A model generated the notes under the pieces. The model was not told the origin of the DNA. It did not search any database and saw only the letters and a program-made list of their open reading frames with translations. Positions 18,613-28,600 of a DNA stretch of 64,000 nucleotides are shown in pieces; the stretch's first letter is position 1; every line of letters begins with the position of its first letter. This DNA comes from Pelotomaculum propionicicum (GTDB taxonomy: Bacteria; Bacillota; Desulfotomaculia; Desulfotomaculales; Pelotomaculaceae): NCBI RefSeq assembly GCF_004369225.1, contig NZ_QFFZ01000004.1, forward strand, positions 1 to 64,000, in the 5' to 3' direction. Both the position numbers and the translations under genes were made by a program.

Positions 18613-19212
18613 TTAAGTTGGCATGGCTAGTTGGCCTACAAAGCTGCCCGCTCCGTTGATAGTCAGGTCATCCTGGCTGAAGATGGCCGCGTCCGGATCG
18701 TCTTCCCCTCCGGCCAGAGTGTAGGCAGCGCCGTCCCGCACCGTGTTGCTGGAGCCCTGCGCCAGGACCACGATTGTCTTTTGGGCCTGTTTGGCGTAAA
18801 TGGCCGGGCCGTCCGGGCAGTTAATTGAGGCGCCGTTCAGCACCAGCCGCACCACATCATCTTTTCCGGCATCCACCACGATTTGTCCGTCAGCCAGGGT
18901 GCCGCTCAGCACATAGGTGCCGCTGTCCGAAATAGTCAGTATACTGCCTTTAGCGGCAGCGCCGGCGCCGGCTGTTGCAATGGAGTTTCCCTGCAAGGTG
19001 ACTGCAGTGGCAGATGAGGAATCCCAGGTGCTGTCGAGGTCCTCACTGCTGTATTGAACTTCTATAGCGGCTAGTTCTGCTGCCGCCGCGGTGGTGACGA
19101 CGGCAGTGCTTGCCGTACCGCTGCTTGAGCTGCAGCCGGTCAACCCGCTTATCGCTATCAGGGCTGCCGTCAACAGGGCAGCTAATTTCATAAAGCCCGC
19201 AGCTGAATCCAT
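18613..19212 (-). pseudogene. Truncated carbohydrate-binding (DUF4353/Cthe_2159-type) lipoprotein
   Basis: N-terminal ~200 residues of a beta-helix-type lipoprotein. A signal peptide with lipobox LTGCSS is followed by an Ala/Ser/Thr-rich linker and repeated turns such as GTYVLSGTLADGQIVVDAG and VRLVLNGASINCPDGPAIY, typical of the Cthe_2159/DUF4353 family. Full members run to 400-600 residues. Here the chain ends soon after DLTINGAGSF, where the core repeats should continue. The start may be ATG 19212 or the internal Met at 19191. Probably a 3'-deleted relic. Confidence 0.65.
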
Positions 19213-19323
19213 TCTGAATATAATCTGAAATTACTCTGAGAGTCGCCAAAAGAAGTAAATGTTGACAGTGTATTATTTGTAAGATAATATAAGACATATA
19301 AAAAATATAAGAAGGTGTAAGTC

Positions 19324-19581
19324 GTGTATACTGTCAAAATGTCTTCCAGGGGGCAAGTAGTAATACCGGCAGAAGCAAGAAATAACCTTAATATTAAAGA
19401 AGGTGATATTCTCTCCTGTTATGTAGAAGAAGGAAAAATCATTATAAAAACCAAATCGGCTAAAATCAAAAAAGGGATTGTTGACGAGACATTCGGCCTA
19501 TTATCAGATTTGGATTACGATATAAAAGATTATGTTAAACAGCTCCACAAAGATTCCGGAAGAAGGTTGGATGTTCAATGA
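19324..19581 (+). CDS. vapB: AbrB/SpoVT-type antitoxin (VapB)
   Basis: 85-residue DNA-binding antitoxin with an N-terminal swapped-hairpin AbrB fold: KMSSRGQVVIPAEARNNLNI, then EGDILSCYVEEGKIIIK. The C-terminal tail (about residues 50-85) would wrap the toxin. Start GTG 19324 after the SD GAAGGTG. It overlaps the toxin gene by four bases (ATGA), as usual for toxin-antitoxin pairs, and should repress its own promoter. Confidence 0.85.
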   Translation: MYTVKMSSRGQVVIPAEARNNLNIKEGDILSCYVEEGKIIIKTKSAKIKKGIVDETFGLLSDLDYDIKDYVKQLHKDSGRRLDVQ

Positions 19582-19982
19582 AAGTAGTTTTCGACACTAG
19601 TATTATCATTGATCATTTAAAAGGATTGCCTGAGGCACGGGAGCAATTACGGAATATCGAAAACGGTGTTTTTGAGGGCTTTGTTTCTACAATTACGGTA
19701 ATGGAGCTGCTCTCTGCTCCCAAAATATCTGAACAGCGTTATGAAGCGATTAGAAATTTACTTGAAGTCTTTGAGCATGTACCTGTAGATAAGAAAGTTG
19801 CAATTATTGCGGGTAAGCTATTATCAACATACCGTGCTTCACACGGTATGGACCCTTTGGATGCCCTTATCGCTGCAACGGCTTTGGTTAACGAGGCAGT
19901 CTTGTTTACGGTAAACAAAAAACATTTCAGGTTTATTGAGGGTTTAGTTAGTATGAATCCGTATTTAACTGAGGAGGGTTAA
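19578..19982 (+). CDS. vapC: PIN-domain ribonuclease toxin (VapC)
   Basis: 134-residue PIN-domain protein, a probable site-specific RNase toxin neutralised by the upstream antitoxin. The conserved acidic residues are in VVFDTSIIIDHL (Asp 6), the Glu of VMELLSAP and GMDPLDALIAATAL. Length and arrangement are typical. Expression is coupled to the antitoxin. The RNA target (often initiator tRNA or rRNA) is unknown. Confidence 0.88.
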   Translation: MKVVFDTSIIIDHLKGLPEAREQLRNIENGVFEGFVSTITVMELLSAPKISEQRYEAIRNLLEVFEHVPVDKKVAIIAGKLLSTYRASHGMDPLDALIAATALVNEAVLFTVNKKHFRFIEGLVSMNPYLTEEG

Positions 19983-20029
19983 CAGTTCCTGAACATAGAT
20001 TTTGTTCTGCTAACCTACTGATGAACACA

Positions 20030-20065
20030 AAAACCACTCGTCAAAGGATACGGGTGGTTTTTCTT
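20030..20065 (+). terminator. Intrinsic terminator after vapBC
   Basis: AACCACTCG pairs with CGGGTGGTT across a 10-nt loop and is followed by TTTCTT. Confidence 0.75.
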
Positions 20066-20386
20066 GCATAACTCTACATGAAGTAAATGGTAATATTGTA
20101 TAGTAAGCTCTTATTTAAAGACAATTATAAAGTTTAATGACAATATATTATTGGTTAGATTTGTAAAAGTTAGGTTAGCAAGATAAAAACGATAAATTTT
20201 ATCATAACAAGCAGTTCTGAACGGGACGCATAAACAATTAATCCACCTGAAACTTAAAACCGAGAACAGAAAGCCTGTTTTTAGTTTGTCGCTTCAAATC
20301 ATTATATGTCAAATAATGTTGGAATATTTTGAGAAATATAGCAGGAAAATCTATATTTATGTATAATATTAAGATTTAAAGTGTAA
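20066..20386. other. AT-rich intergenic region
   Basis: About 320 bp between vapBC and the AgrD-type locus. I see no ORF with coding character. It presumably carries the promoter of the locus downstream; TATAAT at about 20362 (GTATAATATT) is a candidate -10. Confidence 0.4.
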
Positions 20387-20863
20387 TTGGGAGTGGTAAA
20401 AGTAGAAAAGTTTCTATTATTTCTTTTACAAGGTATTCCTGAGTCGTCCGGGGTTATTGCTTTAAGTCTTGCCCTGGCTAAAGTGCCGCTGCGCTGGGGG
20501 CGGATTATAGCTGCGGGAACGGTAATAGCGGTGATTGCTTTCTGCATAAGGACATCGTCTTTTGCCGCAGGCCTGCATACTGTAGCCATCCTGTTGCTTA
20601 ATGTTATTATAATGACGATCGCCACTCGCATTCCACCTACGAAAGCTTTTGTTGTTGCCTTGATAAGTTCTATTATTCTTGCATTCCTGGAATTGATTAT
20701 TAATGAGATTCTCTTATCTCTGTTGAAATTCGAACTGCAACAAGTAATTGAAAATGATATGCTGTGGACTTTATTAGGACTGCCCCAGGCTGTAATGATA
20801 ATTTTTATCGCCTTACTAACTGCACGGTTAATGACACCCAGAGAGGATATGTGGAAAATATGA
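20387..20863 (+). CDS. Small membrane protein, probable detached sensor domain
   Basis: 158-residue, very hydrophobic protein with about five membrane segments and no catalytic domain. The pattern (LLFLLQGIPESSGVIALSLAL at the start, then IAFCIRTSSFAAGLHT) resembles the N-terminal membrane sensor of AgrC/Spo0B-like kinases in clostridia and Peptococcaceae. It is not AgrB: the conserved His and Cys of that protease are not seen. Starts possible at TTG 20387 or GTG 20393. It precedes an AgrD-like peptide gene and a PAS kinase gene, so it may sense the peptide. Confidence 0.5.
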   Translation: MGVVKVEKFLLFLLQGIPESSGVIALSLALAKVPLRWGRIIAAGTVIAVIAFCIRTSSFAAGLHTVAILLLNVIIMTIATRIPPTKAFVVALISSIILAFLELIINEILLSLLKFELQQVIENDMLWTLLGLPQAVMIIFIALLTARLMTPREDMWKI

Positions 20864-20926
20864 GTTGCCTCAATATCTATGTCATTTGTGGATAAGATAA
20901 AAATCCAAAAAAGGGGGGTGATTGAG

Positions 20927-21058
20927 GTGAAAAAAATATATGCCAGGTTGTTTGTTTTTACAACCGCGTTATTGCTGCTCCTGGCAAACGTCGCATCGGC
21001 TTCAGCATGCGTGTGGTCCCATTACCAGCCGGAAGTACCGGTGTCACTGAGGAAATAG
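20927..21058 (+). CDS. AgrD-like cyclic peptide pheromone precursor
   Basis: 43-residue peptide from GTG 20927, with GGGGGGTGA some bases upstream. The layout is that of AgrD: a basic, hydrophobic leader (KKIYARLFVFTTALLLLLA), a single Cys, and a conserved tail. The processed region reads ACVWSHYQPEVPVSLRK. The PEVP block is the hallmark of the AgrD C-terminal recognition tail, and Cys plus the following residues would form the thiolactone ring. No AgrB processing protease is found in the window. It lies between the small membrane protein gene and the PAS kinase gene. Confidence 0.65.
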   Translation: MKKIYARLFVFTTALLLLLANVASASACVWSHYQPEVPVSLRK

Positions 21059-21067
21059 TTGGCTTTT

Positions 21068-21088
21068 AGGGGTGGATAAACCACCCCT
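21068..21088 (+). terminator. Hairpin between the peptide gene and the kinase gene
   Basis: GGGGTGG pairs with CCACCCC over a 5-nt loop. Only TTG follows, so it is more an attenuator or mRNA-stabilising hairpin than a full terminator. It may allow high peptide expression relative to the kinase. Confidence 0.5.
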
Positions 21089-21107
21089 TGCCATGTGAGG
21101 TGATAGT

Positions 21108-22760
21108 TTGAACTATAACATAAGCAGAAAGACGGAATTGTACGAATATGTTACCACTACCCATATACTATGTATTATCGTTGCCGTATGCGCTTTGATT
21201 CTTAGCAATAAAGTTATTCCTTATAGAAACTACTATCCTTTAATAAATTTTAGGTTTTTCGCTTTAGTTTGTTTATTGGGGTTTGTGGCTGTTTTGTTGT
21301 ATAACTCAAAAAAAATCCTGTTGTCTAAGAACCCCGCATCTTTTACCTTGTTAGATTTGGTTTACATAATGATTTCATTCCTGATGGTAATAGCTACTGT
21401 ATATATAATTGGAGATAAGGTCCCTTATATCTACGCGGTTCTAATACTACCTATTATAATTACCGCCTCAAGCATCGGTAAAACGGCAAGTCTGCTCGCT
21501 GCCACAGTTAGCACTGTATTCCTGGTTGTTTACAATATAATATCAGGAAGGAGTTTTTCAATAGCGGGTGCGTTGGAGTCCAATCTCATTCTGATCATGA
21601 TTATGTATGTGGTTGGTTGGTTCATCGGCGGGTTGAGGGATATTGAAGCCCAGCACCGGAAACAGCTGGAAACGAACTTTAAAAAGCTTAAAGAGGAAAT
21701 TAGAAGGCGGGAGCAGGCTGAAGAACAGCTTCGCAAATTATCCAGCGCGCTGGAACAAAGTCCCAGCATCGCCGTTATTACAGATACCGGGGGGAATATC
21801 GAGTATGTCAACCGGAAGTTTACCGTGGTAACAGGCTACCTTCCCGGAGAAGTGATTGGTAAGAACATGTTTGAAGAGCAATATGGCCAATTCCCTGAAA
21901 AATACAAGGAAATAGTGGACACCGTCAATTCAGGCAAAGAATGGAGGGAGGAGCTTCTCAACAAGAAAAAAAATGGCGAATATTACTGGGAACAAGTCTC
22001 AATATCGCCTTTCAGGAATATGGACGGGGAGATTACCAATTTTATTAAAATGGCGGAAGATATAACCCAGCGTAAAAGTACAGATATGGAAATGGCCCGG
22101 CTTGACCAGCTGAATCTGGTGGGTGAAATGGCCGCGGGAATCGGCCATGAAATCAGAAACCCCATGACTACCATAAAGGGTTTTCTGCAACTTCTCAGGG
22201 AAAGAGACAAATATGTTCAGGAGAGGGAATACTTTGACCTAATGATATCTGAATTAAACCGGGCCAATTCAATCATAACCGAATATTTATCATTAGCAAA
22301 AAACAAGGCGGTAGAATTAAAAGAGCAGAATTTAAACGCGATCATTAATAACCTTTTCCCCTTGATTACCGCAGACGCGTTAATTACTGATAAAAATGCC
22401 GGGAAGGAGCTTGGAGAGATCCCTGATTTATTCCTTGATGAAAAAGAGATGCGTCAAATGATCTTAAACCTTGTTCGCAACGGGTTGGAAGCTATGCCCC
22501 CCGGAGGGAATCTGGTAGTCAAAACCTTTACAGATGGAGACGAGGTGATCATGGCCGTGCAGGATCAGGGTAAAGGAATAAATCCCGAGGTGCTTGAAAA
22601 AATCGGCACTCCTTTCTTCACTACCAAAGATGATGGAACGGGTTTAGGTTTGGCGGTATGCTACAGCATCGCGGCCAGGCATAAAGCGAGAATTGAAATT
22701 GAGACCGGCCCCCAAGGCACTACATTTTTTATTCGTTTTAATAGAACTGTTAGTAACTAA
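21108..22760 (+). CDS. PAS-domain sensor histidine kinase
   Basis: 550 residues from TTG 21108 (SD GAGGTGAT). The first ~185 residues hold about six membrane helices. A coiled linker (about 185-215) leads into a PAS domain (about 215-335, SPSIAVITDTGGNIEYVNRKF). Next come HisKA with the phospho-acceptor His 347 in GHEIRNPM, and HATPase_c with NLVRNGLEAMPPGG, DQGKGI and DGTGLGLAVC. The form is that of sporulation-type kinases (KinA/KinE-like), which feed Spo0F/Spo0A. Neighbourhood suggests a link to the AgrD-like peptide, but no response regulator is adjacent. Confidence 0.85.
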   Translation: MNYNISRKTELYEYVTTTHILCIIVAVCALILSNKVIPYRNYYPLINFRFFALVCLLGFVAVLLYNSKKILLSKNPASFTLLDLVYIMISFLMVIATVYIIGDKVPYIYAVLILPIIITASSIGKTASLLAATVSTVFLVVYNIISGRSFSIAGALESNLILIMIMYVVGWFIGGLRDIEAQHRKQLETNFKKLKEEIRRREQAEEQLRKLSSALEQSPSIAVITDTGGNIEYVNRKFTVVTGYLPGEVIGKNMFEEQYGQFPEKYKEIVDTVNSGKEWREELLNKKKNGEYYWEQVSISPFRNMDGEITNFIKMAEDITQRKSTDMEMARLDQLNLVGEMAAGIGHEIRNPMTTIKGFLQLLRERDKYVQEREYFDLMISELNRANSIITEYLSLAKNKAVELKEQNLNAIINNLFPLITADALITDKNAGKELGEIPDLFLDEKEMRQMILNLVRNGLEAMPPGGNLVVKTFTDGDEVIMAVQDQGKGINPEVLEKIGTPFFTTKDDGTGLGLAVCYSIAARHKARIEIETGPQGTTFFIRFNRTVSN

Positions 22761-23021
22761 CCTAACTTTCACAGGATGCTGCTGCGATCATCTTATCGTA
22801 TGCGTATTTAAGAAGCTCAACAAAGATTTCCTCTTTAGACTTGTAATTAGGACTGGCAGCAACAATGAAGGAATTACCGAATTAAAATTAAGTTTTTTTT
22901 TATCCATTTTTAGCATAAATAATAATCGTAATTTGTCGAAATAAGTAGTGCTGAACAGTTTTCAGATAATGAGCAGTGGTAGAACTATAACTTTTTAAAG
23001 GGCATAAATGGGAGGCAAGTT
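22761..23021. other. Intergenic region before the binding-protein gene
   Basis: About 260 bp. The minus strand has a 35-codon coding-like stretch ending near 22764 (KEEIFVELLKYAYDKMIAA) without a start codon, possibly a relic. Nothing else is recognised. Confidence 0.3.
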
Positions 23022-23340
23022 ATGAATAACCGGAAAATGATAGTTATTACCGGGAGCGTTGCATTTGTAATAGTTCTCGTCCTGGCTGGCTCGATCAAAT
23101 ATTTCTTAACGCCCCGGCCCCCGGTCAAGGTTGGCGTCGTGCTTCCATTGACTGGTGATTTTGCAGCCTACGGGAAAATGGGACTAAACGGTGCGCGTAT
23201 GGCAGTTAATGAAATCAATGAGAATGGGGGCTTACTGGGTGGCAGGAAAATAGAACTCTTTATCGAGGACAACCAAACAGATCCGGGAGTATCAATCACA
23301 AAAGCGAGAAAACTGATTCAGGAAGATGATGTGGTTGCGC
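23022..23340 (+). pseudogene. Branched-chain-amino-acid-type binding protein, 5' part (interrupted)
   Basis: N-terminal 106 codons of a periplasmic-binding-fold type I protein (LivJ-like): a membrane-anchor/signal segment, then VKVGVVLPLTGDFAAYGKMGLNGARMAVNEIN. The coding sequence is cut at 23340 by the IS256-family element. Removing the element and one copy of the 8-bp duplication joins DDVVA directly to LLGPVSSDE, restoring an intact frame of 394 residues. The downstream overlap with a hybrid kinase suggests it served as the ligand receptor for that kinase rather than for transport. Confidence 0.9.
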
Positions 23341-24799
23341 GGTCAAGTCCCATTTTTCCTGTAAAAACGATCCCACTTTGTAGATAGAGGGTGGTCGATG
23401 TTCATGAGACCCGGCTGATTCTTTCAGCAGGTGAACCCACAGGTGCCGGAACCAGCTTCTCGGCCTCCCGGCCGTAGAGCACAATCCGAAGTTCCCGGAG
23501 TTCCTTCAGCATAGCCGGTGTCATCCGTACACCCCGCCAGGACTTGCTGGCCGCCAAGAGCGTGGCGAACAACAGGCGCAAGCAGGATCCCTCGTTAGGG
23601 AACCGCCCCACCACCTTGGTGCGCCGCCTCCCCTCTTCAAAGAGTCGTTCAATCAAGTTGGTGGTTCCCGTAGCCTTGTGGTGGGCCGGGGGAAGGGCAA
23701 GGTGTGCCAGACACTCTTCCAGGTCCTCTTTTAGGCAGGCGATGGCGCTCGGATACTGGTCCTGGTAGCGATCAACCAAGGTTTGGACCAGGCGCAAGGC
23801 TTCCTTCTTGTCCTGGGCAGCGAATATTTTGCTGATCTCGCCCTTGAGGATCTTCTGAGCTGACTTGGGCGCCTTAGCCAGCACGTTGCGTATTTTATGC
23901 ACCTTGCACCGCTGGCGAAAGGCCCGCGGGTAGACCTCCCGGATAGCTTTCCTTAGACCCGGTGATCCATCCGAGGCTACCAGTACGGGGCTGGTAACTC
24001 CCCTATCCACCAGGTTGTAGAGAAAACCCTGCCACGCCGCGTAAGATTCTTTCTCGCCCATATCCAGGTGCAGGAGCACTTTGCTCCCTGATTCGGTGAT
24101 CCCATAGGCGCAGAGTACGGCGTCTTTGCAGCTTTCCCCCTGGCGCGCGGGCAAGTAGATAGCATCCAGGAAGAGGTAGAGTACAGGGTCCTTGGACAGA
24201 TCCCTTTTGCGCCAGGCGTCAAACTCTTCCTGGATGGCCCTGACCACCCGGCTCACGGTGCTCTTGGACATCACCCGTTCGTCAAAGGCCTCCGCAAAGG
24301 CGTCGGCCACGTCTTGCTGGCTCAATCCCCGTATGTACATGCGCCGGATCAGACCCTCCAGGGTTTCGGAACGGTTGGTGATGGCGGCAAGAAGTTCAGA
24401 ATGAAAGGGCTCATTGGTATTGCGGACCTGTGGAATCCCCACCTCGATTACCCCCTGGCCAGTCACGAGGCGTTTGGGTTCATAGCCGTTCCGGTAGCCC
24501 TGCCGGATGCGCTCGCCACGCTGGTAATGCTCCCGGCCAAGAAACTCTGTTACCTCTTCTTCGATGGCGACCTGGAGCATATACCTGGCCCCAGTCCGAA
24601 CCAGGGCATCAAGGAGCCCTTCTCCTTCACCCTTGATGCCGCAGGTCAAAATCTCCTGCCACTCTTGCCTGAACTGCTCGCTCCGTGGTATCCTTGCCAT
24701 AGATACAGTCCTCCTTTGGATTGGTTTGGTTTTATTCACACCCTTACCATTCTCCAAAGTGGGCTGTATCCCTTTTTACAGGAAGTATAGCACATGGCC
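23341..24799. mobile_element. IS256-family insertion sequence
   Basis: 1459-bp element bounded by 8-bp direct repeats GGTTGCGC (23333-23340 and 24800-24807). The imperfect terminal inverted repeats begin GGTCAAGTCC on the left and GGCCATGTGC on the right, and both continue into TTCCTGTAAAAA. A second shared block CCCACTTTG follows. One transposase gene fills it on the minus strand. The intact target duplication and intact transposase point to a recent insertion. Confidence 0.95.
23402..24757 (-). CDS. IS256-family (mutator-type) transposase
   Basis: DDE transposase of up to 451 residues; the likely start is MARIPRSEQFRQEW, about 19 codons in. Family signature regions are present: FLGREHYQRGERIRQGYRNGY, the first Asp in LYLFLDAIYLP, the second in VLVASDGSPGLRKAI, CKVHKIRNVL, and the Glu region TTNLIERLFEEGRRRTKV. 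No frameshift is seen, so it is probably active. It lies opposite to the gene it interrupts. Confidence 0.93.
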   Translation of the reverse strand: MENGKGVNKTKPIQRRTVSMARIPRSEQFRQEWQEILTCGIKGEGEGLLDALVRTGARYMLQVAIEEEVTEFLGREHYQRGERIRQGYRNGYEPKRLVTGQGVIEVGIPQVRNTNEPFHSELLAAITNRSETLEGLIRRMYIRGLSQQDVADAFAEAFDERVMSKSTVSRVVRAIQEEFDAWRKRDLSKDPVLYLFLDAIYLPARQGESCKDAVLCAYGITESGSKVLLHLDMGEKESYAAWQGFLYNLVDRGVTSPVLVASDGSPGLRKAIREVYPRAFRQRCKVHKIRNVLAKAPKSAQKILKGEISKIFAAQDKKEALRLVQTLVDRYQDQYPSAIACLKEDLEECLAHLALPPAHHKATGTTNLIERLFEEGRRRTKVVGRFPNEGSCLRLLFATLLAASKSWRGVRMTPAMLKELRELRIVLYGREAEKLVPAPVGSPAERISRVS

Positions 24800-24807
24800 G
24801 GTTGCGC

Positions 24808-25673
24808 TCCTGGGGCCTGTTTCAAGTGATGAAAGGGAAGCGGTGCTTAAGGTCTGTACGGCATTTAAAACTCCTCTGTTGTATGGAATCAGCTATGAAG
24901 GTGGTTCCTATAATCACTATCTGTTCTGCTACAGTCCGGTTCCGGACCATATGATTAAACCGCTGGTGCCCTATATGAACCAAAACTTTGGAAATTCATT
25001 CTATATTCTGGGATACGACTACCTGTGGCCTCATAAAATGTCGGAAGCGATTAAACAAACAGTTGGCAATACCGGGGGGACAGTTGTTGGAACAGAGTTT
25101 ACGCCGTTTGGAGTAAAGGATTATTCTGAAATAATAAAAAGAATCGAACAGTCGGGAGCAAAGAATCTGATGCTGATTATGCCCGGGCCGGACGGATACA
25201 ACTTTATTAAACAATTTAACCGGGAAGGTTTGAAAAATAAGGTTCAAATTGCGGCTATCGCTGCGGATGAGGCATATTTGGAGGCGTTGCCTCCTCAGGA
25301 ACTGGAGGGGATTATAACACCGGTTCATTTCATCAGCAGCGTGGACAAACCGGAAACCCTGGCATTTGTAAAAAAACATCAGCAAATGTACGGAGAGGAC
25401 AGTATTATTACCTATTCCACGGAATCTCATTACGGTCTGATGATGATGCTGGCGGAGGCCATTAAAAAGACCGGCAGCCTGGATAAAGAGAAAATAATTT
25501 CATCGCTGGAGGGACTGGAACTTACCATAGGCAATGGCAAAGTTCAAATGCGGGACGATCATCATATGAACCTGAATATGCTTATTGCCGGGTTTCATAA
25601 TGGACAACTGGTGATGGCGGAGGATATAGGCAATATTGTACCGGAAGACCAGAGAAAAAGGGCTGAGTATTAA
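24808..25673 (+). pseudogene. Branched-chain-amino-acid-type binding protein, 3' part (interrupted)
   Basis: C-terminal ~288 residues of the interrupted receptor, beginning LLGPVSSDEREAVLKVC right after the target duplication. It continues with GISYEGGSYNHYLFCYSPV, LIMPGPDGYNFIKQFNREGL and YGLMMMLAEAIKKTGSLDKEKI, all typical of LivJ-like proteins. An apparently longer frame running back into the IS is chimeric and not a real gene. The stop overlaps the start of the hybrid kinase gene (TAATG), so the IS may also have reduced kinase expression. Confidence 0.9.
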
Positions 25674-28600
25674 TGAAATTAAGAACCAAGATACTGGTAA
25701 CGCTGTTACCCGCGCTGATACCATTATTGCTGGTCATTTATTTGAACTATTCGTCCCAGCGCCAGTCGGCTAAAGACACTATTTTGAATTTGAGCTCACT
25801 GGCGATAGAAAACGGCGCCGGTGAATTAAGCCGTTATTTCGAATTGAGAAGTTCAACCTTTGAATTATTGGCTGGCTCTATTATCAAGGAAACATCACCT
25901 TACCCGCGGGTGACACCGGAAGCTGACAAAAGAATCAGTCAGTTAATGAATATGTATCCCGGATTTTCCTTACTGGCTTTAACTGATACAAACGGGCAAA
26001 TTCTTTACAGCAAAATAGGGTCTAGTAACATGGATCAATATATTCATCCAAGATATATCGTTGGGCAATATGCATTTGAGAAAAAACAACAGGATTTTCT
26101 CCTCAATTACTATCAAAATTGGCGGCAAAGTATTCCCCAATATCAGTATGAACTCCATAAGACCGATCAATATTTACAGAATATGAACGATATTGGACAG
26201 ACCAACTCGCTTGAATATAGACAGGCTCAATTCAAATCTATTAAATTAAATTACTATATTGATAATCCCCCCCATACTGTATTTATGGGAGGGAAAAGGC
26301 TTTCAGAACAGGCCGGCCTGCCGTTCCGCTCGGATTCGTATATATTTGTAGTGCCGGTAATAAAGCAAGATCACGAACTGCAGGGCTATCTCATGGGAAT
26401 TCTGGATTGGACTGTTGTACAAGACATTACCTACAGGATTAAGAGCGATTTAAGAGAACGAGGGTTATCCGGGGTTGATGTTCTACTATTTGATGAAGGT
26501 GAAAGCAAATTCTTGACTGATTCCAGTCAACTCCAGCCGGAAGATCTGGCTGGCCTGATCAAGCAAAACGGCAACAACAAAGGCAGGGTGTTCTCAGATC
26601 AAAACAAGGCTTTTATTTCTTATATGTCGGTTATTGACGCCAGTCAGTTGAGCAGGAGCGTATTGGAAGATTACCCGGGCATACCGGGCGGCAAAGGTGG
26701 GTCCAGCTTTTTTATGCTCTCATATGTTCCGGAAAAGGATGTGTCGGAATCATTGCAACCTCTGCTCTACCGGGCTCTAGGCTTTGAATTGTTAAGCATA
26801 TTGCTGTTCTTTGGACTGGTTTACTATTTAAGCCGTCAGATGGTAAAGGGCCTTTCAAAGATATCATCACTGATGAAAAAAATCAGCAAGGGGGATTTGA
26901 CATCCCGCATAATGGTTAAGCAGGCGGATGAAATCGGACAACTGGTAGAGAATTTTAATAGCATGACCGATCAACTGCAGGCGCATCAGGAAGAGATTCA
27001 AGAGTATACGAAATCACTAAAAAAATCCATGGAAGAACTTCAAGCTGCCCAAAAACAGGCGGAAGAGGCAACACAGACCAAGAGCATGTTTCTGGCCCGT
27101 ATGAGCCATGAAATTCGAACCCCTATGAACGCTATCATTGGTTTAACCTATCTGGCGTTGAGCATTAATCCACCTGTACGGATTGCCGCGTACCTGCAAA
27201 AAATAAAAGACGCGTCTGATAATCTACTGGTAATAATCAACGATATCCTCGATTTCTCTAAAATTGAGGCGAAAAAAATTTCACTGGAAAAACGGTATTT
27301 TAACCTGGAAGAAGTTTTTGACAGATTGTCCGATTTGATCGTGCTTAAAGCTCAGGAAAAAGGTCTGGAATTAATTATTTCCATTGAAAAGGATGTCCCC
27401 TTTAACCTGGTGGGAGATCCGTTCAGACTTGGCCAGATACTTATCAATCTGGCCGGCAATGCGGTGAAATTTACCGAAAAAGGTGAGATCCTTATCCGGG
27501 TCTATCTGGTGGACCAAACAGGCATTCAGGTTACCCTAGGCTTTACAGTCAAGGATACTGGAATAGGTTTGTCTCCCAATCAGATTGATAAACTGTTTAT
27601 GTCCTTCACCCAGGCGGATGAGAGTACAACCCGCAGGTTTGGCGGCACCGGGCTCGGACTGGCCATATGCAAACATCTGGTTGAGCTGATGGGCGGGAAA
27701 ATATGGGCGGATAGCGAGCCGGGCAAAGGCAGTTGCTTTTCATTTACAGTCAGGCTTGAAACCGGGGAGGCCAAACAAAGTGAAGCGGAGGCTCACTGGA
27801 AAGATTTACGCGGTATGAGAGCCCTGGTTGTTGATGATAATGCTTCTTCCAGAGAAGTCCTCAAAAGCATGCTAAGTTCATTTCATTTTGATGTGTCTAC
27901 CGCCTCATCAGGTGAAGAGGCTCTGCGCAGTGTTGAGGCTACCGACCTGGAAAACAATCCTTATGACTTGGTGCTGATGGACTGGAAAATGCCGGGAATC
28001 GATGGAATTGAAGCATCCCTTGCTATAAAAGGCATACAAAACATGTCAAAGATACCAGCTATACTTATGGTTACCGCCTATGATATTGAAGATGCCAGGA
28101 AAGATAAAAGAATATACAATATTGATGGCTTTTTGACCAAACCCGTAAAACAGTCCGAACTTTTTAATACCATTGTAAATGTTTTGAGATTGGACAAGAA
28201 GGCAAACGACTCCGGGAAGGCAAGTGAAAACAGCGGCCGGTTTTTAGAATCAATTCATGCCGTTGCAGGTGCGGCGGTACTGCTGGTAGAGGACAATGAA
28301 ATCAACCAGCAGGTAGCAACCGAGTTGTTAAAACAGCTCGGACTTGAGGTGACTGTTGCCGGCAACGGTTTCGAAGCAATTGACGCGTTGGCCCAAAGGC
28401 CCTTTGACCTGGTTTTAATGGATATTCATATGCCGGGCATGGATGGGCTGGAAGCAACCAGAAAAATCAGAAGCACGGGCCAATATCAGGACCTGCCTAT
28501 TGTTGCCATGACGGCCAATGCAATGGTTGGCGACCGGGAAAAAAGTCTGGAAGCGGGAATGAACGAGCATATTACCAAACCGATTGACCCGGAGGAACTA

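Noticed and set aside
22761-22880. Minus-strand coding-like stretch of about 35 codons
   Set aside because: It has no start codon and an in-frame stop directly upstream. I could not assign a family, so it is only mentioned as a possible relic.
24564-24807. Open frame that seems to extend the binding-protein 3' part upstream
   Set aside because: This part reads through the right end of the IS256 element; the frame is a chimera created by the insertion.
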